In this document: in pieces, positions 14,210-17,858 of the stretch
Position numbering within the stretch: position 1 is the first letter of the stretch
Layout of the letters: each line of letters starts with the position of its first letter
Assembly (NCBI GenBank): GCA_041690995.1
Contig: JBEPVM010000036.1
Coordinates: 1 to 17,858, forward strand
Direction of reading: 5' to 3'
Source: UBA4722 sp041690995
Lineage (GTDB): Bacteria; Pseudomonadota; Gammaproteobacteria; DSM-16500
DNA length: 17,858 nucleotides
The notes under the pieces: model-generated
Seen by the model: the letters and a program-made list of their open reading frames with translations, nothing else
Databases searched by the model: none
Told to the model about the DNA's origin: nothing
Position numbers and translations under genes: made by a program

Positions 14210-15151
14210 CTAAAAAAAATTTCTGTTGCGCAAATACGTTACGATTTTTATCAATAAATCTTTTGCTTCGCTATCAAACCAAGTCGTATTTGCCCAATGG
14301 CGTAACCACGTTAACTGACGTTTTGCTAATTGCCTTGTCGCACTAATACCTCTTTCTTGCATTTCATCATAACTGCATTTATTTTCAAGATACTCTAATA
14401 CTTGACGGTAGCCTACTGAACGCATAGCAGGTGTTGATGAATCTAAAGGGTACTGTGCAAATAAAATTTTTACTTCATCGACGAGTCCTTTTTTTAGCAT
14501 ATTTATGAAACGTGTCTCGATACGCGCATGTAAAACAGCGCGATCGTGTGGTGCAATAATTAAGGGGTATATTAAATAATTTGTCTGTGAATGAGATTGA
14601 CTGGCATGCCATGCAGATAAATTTTTTCCTGTTAATAAATGCACTTCTAACGCGCGTTGAATACGCTGGCTATCATTTGGGTGAATGCGACTTGCTGCAA
14701 TAGGATCAATTTCTGTTAAACGGTGATGTAGAGCAGGCCAGCCTATTTTATTAGCTTCCTCTGAAAGCATTAACCGAATAGAGGGATTAGCAGACGGCAT
14801 GGCTGCAATACCTTGTTGTAGCGCACGAAAATATAACATTGTGCCGCCCACTAAGAGTGGTATTTTACCTTGTGCATGAATATCTGCTATTTCACACAAC
14901 GCATCTATTCTAAACTGCGCTGCAGAATAAATATCATTGGGTTCTCGAATATTAATTAAGCGATGTGGGGCAAGCGCTAAAATATCATTGTCTGGTTTAG
15001 CTGTGCCAATATTCATTCCGCGATAAACCATTGCGGAATCGACACTGATCATTTCAAAGGGAAAATACTGTACTAATTCCACAGCTAATTTTGTTTTACC
15101 TGACGCCGTTGGACCCATTAAATAAATGACAGGCTTCTTTATATCTATCAT
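14210..15151 (-). CDS. miaA: tRNA dimethylallyltransferase MiaA
   Basis: This is a 313-residue enzyme that adds a dimethylallyl group to A37 of tRNAs reading UNN codons. The P-loop GPTASGKT is at 13-20, followed by ISVDSAMVYRGMNIGTAKP, PHRLINI, YSAAQFR, LLVGGTMLYF and NDSQRIQRALEV, all family signatures. I took ATG at 15151 because it overlaps the mutL stop (TAATG), starts MIDIKKPVIYLMG like homologues, and gives the normal length. A longer open frame runs back into mutL. No good ribosome-binding site is seen, so translation is probably coupled to mutL. hfq, the usual next gene, is not present; the neighbouring gene is convergent. Confidence 0.96.
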   Translation of the reverse strand: MIDIKKPVIYLMGPTASGKTKLAVELVQYFPFEMISVDSAMVYRGMNIGTAKPDNDILALAPHRLINIREPNDIYSAAQFRIDALCEIADIHAQGKIPLLVGGTMLYFRALQQGIAAMPSANPSIRLMLSEEANKIGWPALHHRLTEIDPIAASRIHPNDSQRIQRALEVHLLTGKNLSAWHASQSHSQTNYLIYPLIIAPHDRAVLHARIETRFINMLKKGLVDEVKILFAQYPLDSSTPAMRSVGYRQVLEYLENKCSYDEMQERGISATRQLAKRQLTWLRHWANTTWFDSEAKDLLIKIVTYLRNRNFF

Positions 15152-16950
15152 TATTGTCCACGCAAAAATAGACGATCTAATTCCGCTAAAGAAAATTGCT
15201 TCCACGTAGGGCGACCGTGATTACATTGGCCACTGTGTTCTGTATTTTCCATTGCTCGCAGTAACGCATTCATTTCTATCAGCGTTAATGTGCGTTGCGC
15301 TCGGACAGCCGCATGACAGGCCATGGTTGCTAACCAGTGGTCAATACGTTCATCTATTTTTAAACTTGTCTCATGTTCAATTAAATCAGACGCAATATCA
15401 CGAACTAATTGCTCAATATTGCTATCACGTAAAATATCGGGTGTTTCACGTATAATGAGGGTATCGAGACTCATGCGCTCAATACTTAAACCTAATTTTT
15501 GAAAAATATCCGCGTAATTTTCGAGTGCATTGGCTTCACGTTCGCTAAGTTGAATGGTTAATGGCAGTAATAAATGCTGCACTGTTAATCTTTTCTCAGA
15601 AAAATTTTTTTTAAGTTTTTCATAGAGTACTCGTTCATGTGCAGCGTGCATATCAACGAGTACTAACCCATTTTCATTTTCAGCAAGAATAAAAATATTA
15701 CGTAATTGTGCCAGGGCAAAACCTAATGGCGGAGTAGGCGGGATGGTCTCTGTTATGTGATGAGGCGCCTCTGGGGTTTTTGGGTTATTATTTTCATGTA
15801 ATTGCTGATAAGCTGCCATTTTTTCTTGTATTTGCAGTGGAGCAATGGGTTTCGGAGTCGAGTAGGTGTAATGAACAGGTGTAGGTATATCTTTAGGCGT
15901 AGGCGTATGTTGAATATCGCATGAGTGAATAGGAGAAGTAGATGACCCTGGATGAACATGCGCTAATGCATCTTTAATGCTGTGTGAAATAAAATCATGT
16001 ACTAAGCGACTTTCACGGAAACGTACTTCATGTTTAGTGGGATGTACATTGACATCCACTTGGTCGGGGCTTATTTCTAAAAACAACACAAACGCAGGGT
16101 GTCGATGACCGTATAATACATCGTGATAAGCTTGTCGCACAGCATGGCTGACTAATTTGTCGCGTACAATACGTCCATTGACATAAAAATATTGTAAATC
16201 TGCGGTTGCGCGTGAAAAACTTGGCGATGCAATCCAACCTGTTAATTTTAAATCGGGAATATCGCTTTCTATCAAGAGTGCGTTTTCTATGAAAGGAGCG
16301 CCACATAAGCTACTGACACGCTGTGTGCGTTCTGTTTCTGAACGCGCTGATCGGTATTGACGAATGAGTTTTTGGTTATACTTAATAGTAAGATCAACGT
16401 CAAATGCGCTGAGTGCAATGCGCTTCACTAATTCGTCTATGTGTTCGAATTCTGTTTTTTCTGTACGGAGAAATTTTTTGCGTGCGGGCGTATTAAAAAA
16501 TAAATCACGTACTTCAATAGTCGTGCCTTTGGGGTGTGCTTTAAGACTTGCTTTTAATTCTTGTTCTATCCCATTCGTTTGTACTTGCCAGCCTGATCCA
16601 TTTTCGATACAAGAAATTAATAGTAGACGTGAGACAGCGCTAATACTGGCGAGCGCTTCCCCTCTAAATCCTAATGTATTGATTTTTTCAAGATCGTCTA
16701 TTTCTTTTATTTTGCTTGTGGTGTGTCGATTGAGTGCTAATACGAGATCATCTGGATGAATGCCATGGCCATTATCGCATATACGGATTAAACGCGTGCC
16801 GCCTTGTTCAATATCCAAATCAATTTTAGTCGATCCTGCGTCTAAACTATTTTCTAATAATTCTTTGACGACAGACGCGGGGCGTTCAACAACTTCACCC
16901 GCAGAGATTTGATTGGCTAGCATACCACTGAGTTTTTGAATACGAGTCAT
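15151..16950 (-). CDS. mutL: DNA mismatch repair protein MutL (endonuclease-type)
   Basis: This is a 599-residue protein. The N-terminal GHKL ATPase has ENSLDAGSTKI (33-43), CDNGHGI (58-64), TLGFRGEALASISAVS (92-107) and GTTIEVRDLFFNTPARKKFL (142-161). A proline-rich linker (about 335-410) joins the C-terminal dimerisation domain. That domain carries DMHAAHERVLYE (433-444), fitting the DQHA(X)2E(X)4E metal-binding endonuclease motif, plus ACHAAVR (544-550) and CNHGRPT (576-582). Nicking MutL proteins occur in bacteria that lack MutH, so repair here is probably not Dam/MutH-directed as in E. coli. The start ATG overlaps the amiB stop by one base and its own stop overlaps the miaA start, so the three genes are coupled. 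Confidence 0.97.
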   Translation of the reverse strand: MTRIQKLSGMLANQISAGEVVERPASVVKELLENSLDAGSTKIDLDIEQGGTRLIRICDNGHGIHPDDLVLALNRHTTSKIKEIDDLEKINTLGFRGEALASISAVSRLLLISCIENGSGWQVQTNGIEQELKASLKAHPKGTTIEVRDLFFNTPARKKFLRTEKTEFEHIDELVKRIALSAFDVDLTIKYNQKLIRQYRSARSETERTQRVSSLCGAPFIENALLIESDIPDLKLTGWIASPSFSRATADLQYFYVNGRIVRDKLVSHAVRQAYHDVLYGHRHPAFVLFLEISPDQVDVNVHPTKHEVRFRESRLVHDFISHSIKDALAHVHPGSSTSPIHSCDIQHTPTPKDIPTPVHYTYSTPKPIAPLQIQEKMAAYQQLHENNNPKTPEAPHHITETIPPTPPLGFALAQLRNIFILAENENGLVLVDMHAAHERVLYEKLKKNFSEKRLTVQHLLLPLTIQLSEREANALENYADIFQKLGLSIERMSLDTLIIRETPDILRDSNIEQLVRDIASDLIEHETSLKIDERIDHWLATMACHAAVRAQRTLTLIEMNALLRAMENTEHSGQCNHGRPTWKQFSLAELDRLFLRGQ

Positions 16951-17858
16951 TAAGCACCTGTCGTTAAATATTTTTTTTGATAAGTCTGGATACCATTAAA
17001 TAAAGCAACGGCAATTTTATGCTGATAAAACTTGTTTGCCAAATGTAATTCTTCAGATGGGTTTGATATAAACCCTACTTCCGCTAAAACAGATGGAATG
17101 TCGGGGGATTTTAACACCATAAAGGGTGCTTTTTCAACGCGTGTACAATGTAACAGCGTCACTTTATCAAGCGCATCTAACAGTGATGAGCCTAAGCGAA
17201 AGCTATTTTTGACGGTGGCTGTTTGCGCAAGATCAATTAAGACAGAGCGTAATAAAGTGCTTTGATCTTCTAATTTTTTTAATTCAACGCCTTCCAGCTC
17301 AGAATAATTATTTCGTCTTGTGAGCCAACGTGTAGCGATACTGGTCGCGCCGTTTTTGGATAAAGTATAGACTGATACGCCACTGGCGCGATTATTAAAA
17401 TAAGAATCCGCATGGATTGAAATAAAAATATCTGCTTTATTTTTTCTGGCATAGACTAGGCGATTATGCAGCGTGACATAGTAATCGCCACTGCGTGTAA
17501 GTACGGCGTGCATATTATTTTGTAAATTAATTAAATTTGCTAATTGTTTTGCGATTTGCAGTACAACATCTTTTTCTTTTGTGTGCATATCGCCTATTGC
17601 GCCTGTATCGTTTCCACCGTGTCCTGGATCAATCATAACAATCATAGGTCGTGTGGAATGGTGCAGGGGTAGCGGTAATAAAGTAGGTTTTTTTTGCGTA
17701 CTATGAGAAGTAACGAATTCGTGATCGCTTTTTTGTATAGGCTTTTCTTTTTTTGTAATAATAAGCTTTTGAGGGGTGGCAAAAAAAGAAATAATAACCA
17801 GTTTGGTCGGTAGTTTAGAAATAGTTTTAAAATGCACTGGTGCAGCTAAATCTAACAC
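16950..17858 (-). CDS. amiB: N-acetylmuramoyl-L-alanine amidase (AmiB/AmiC type), 5' end outside the window
   Basis: The visible 302 codons end in TAA overlapping the mutL start. The first residues (LDLAAPVHFKTISKLPTKLVI) look like the end of an AMIN domain, so the signal peptide and most of AMIN lie beyond the edge; the GTG at the edge is not a real start. The Amidase_3 domain follows a low-complexity linker. Numbered within the fragment, zinc ligands are His80 (DPGHGG), Glu95 (KEKD) and His149 (SIHAD), and the catalytic Glu is Glu260 (LAEVGFISNP). A regulatory insert lies at about 180-245, as in E. coli amidases controlled by EnvC or NlpD. It splits septal peptidoglycan in the periplasm. 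amiB-mutL-miaA is the usual gammaproteobacterial order. Confidence 0.94.
   Translation of the reverse strand: MLDLAAPVHFKTISKLPTKLVIISFFATPQKLIITKKEKPIQKSDHEFVTSHSTQKKPTLLPLPLHHSTRPMIVMIDPGHGGNDTGAIGDMHTKEKDVVLQIAKQLANLINLQNNMHAVLTRSGDYYVTLHNRLVYARKNKADIFISIHADSYFNNRASGVSVYTLSKNGATSIATRWLTRRNNYSELEGVELKKLEDQSTLLRSVLIDLAQTATVKNSFRLGSSLLDALDKVTLLHCTRVEKAPFMVLKSPDIPSVLAEVGFISNPSEELHLANKFYQHKIAVALFNGIQTYQKKYLTTGA

Noticed and set aside
1..17858. CRISPR array, riboswitch, rRNA or attachment site
   Set aside because: No regularly spaced direct repeats, recognisable riboswitch core, rRNA sequence or integrase-linked tRNA duplication was seen; the tRNA 3' end is not repeated in the window.

Overview
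The window reads as chromosomal DNA of an AT-rich gammaproteobacterium, most likely an intracellular or protist-associated member of the Legionellales (Coxiellaceae/Legionellaceae side). That is inference. It rests on the lolB / tRNA-Gln / prs gene order without ispE, the amiB-mutL-miaA operon, a phage-holin-like membrane protein, and a large eukaryote-directed-looking protease gene. The mevalonate route used by known Coxiella and Legionella would explain the missing ispE.

Layout. Positions 1-3200 are a decaying accessory island. It holds the right end of an IS3-like element, an intact AbiEi antitoxin gene whose AbiEii toxin partner is cut after about 11 codons, an AAA ATPase with a DUF234-type C-terminus, a 41-bp-arm perfect palindrome, a GGGGTCAGG-ended palindromic element, and a second AbiEii remnant inside an 82-bp duplication of the AbiEi/AbiEii junction. 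Positions 3200-6400 carry a promoter, a possible 35-codon small ORF, an FAD/Rieske oxidoreductase, the C-terminal remnant of an exonuclease/GIY-YIG endonuclease, and a YheT-type hydrolase. Positions 6394-9455 are housekeeping: ychF (minus), lolB, a 206-bp palindromic MITE-like repeat, tRNA-Gln(UUG) and prs. Then come a secreted S41 peptidase and the holin-like protein.

The most distinctive gene is at 11692-14175 (827 aa). Its N-terminal third carries a His / Asp / Gln-Cys-Gly arrangement like CE-clan (Ulp1/YopJ-type) cysteine peptidases. Its C-terminal half holds two diverged copies of a helical module of about 200 residues. It has its own promoter, preceded by a sequence matching the core of the Coxiella PmrA-box consensus. 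I read it as a candidate secreted deubiquitinase or deSUMOylase-like effector, which the sequence cannot prove.

The right end (14210-17858, minus strand) is a tightly coupled amiB-mutL-miaA operon with TAATG stop/start overlaps: cell-wall amidase, mismatch repair, and tRNA A37 dimethylallylation. amiB runs off the window edge.

The longest stretch without a substantial gene is 2584-3395. It is filled by the palindromes, the GGGGTCAGG element, the toxin remnant, the duplicated segment, and the oxidoreductase promoter with its small ORF. The gap 9456-9694 (before the S41 peptidase) shows no convincing terminator or promoter.
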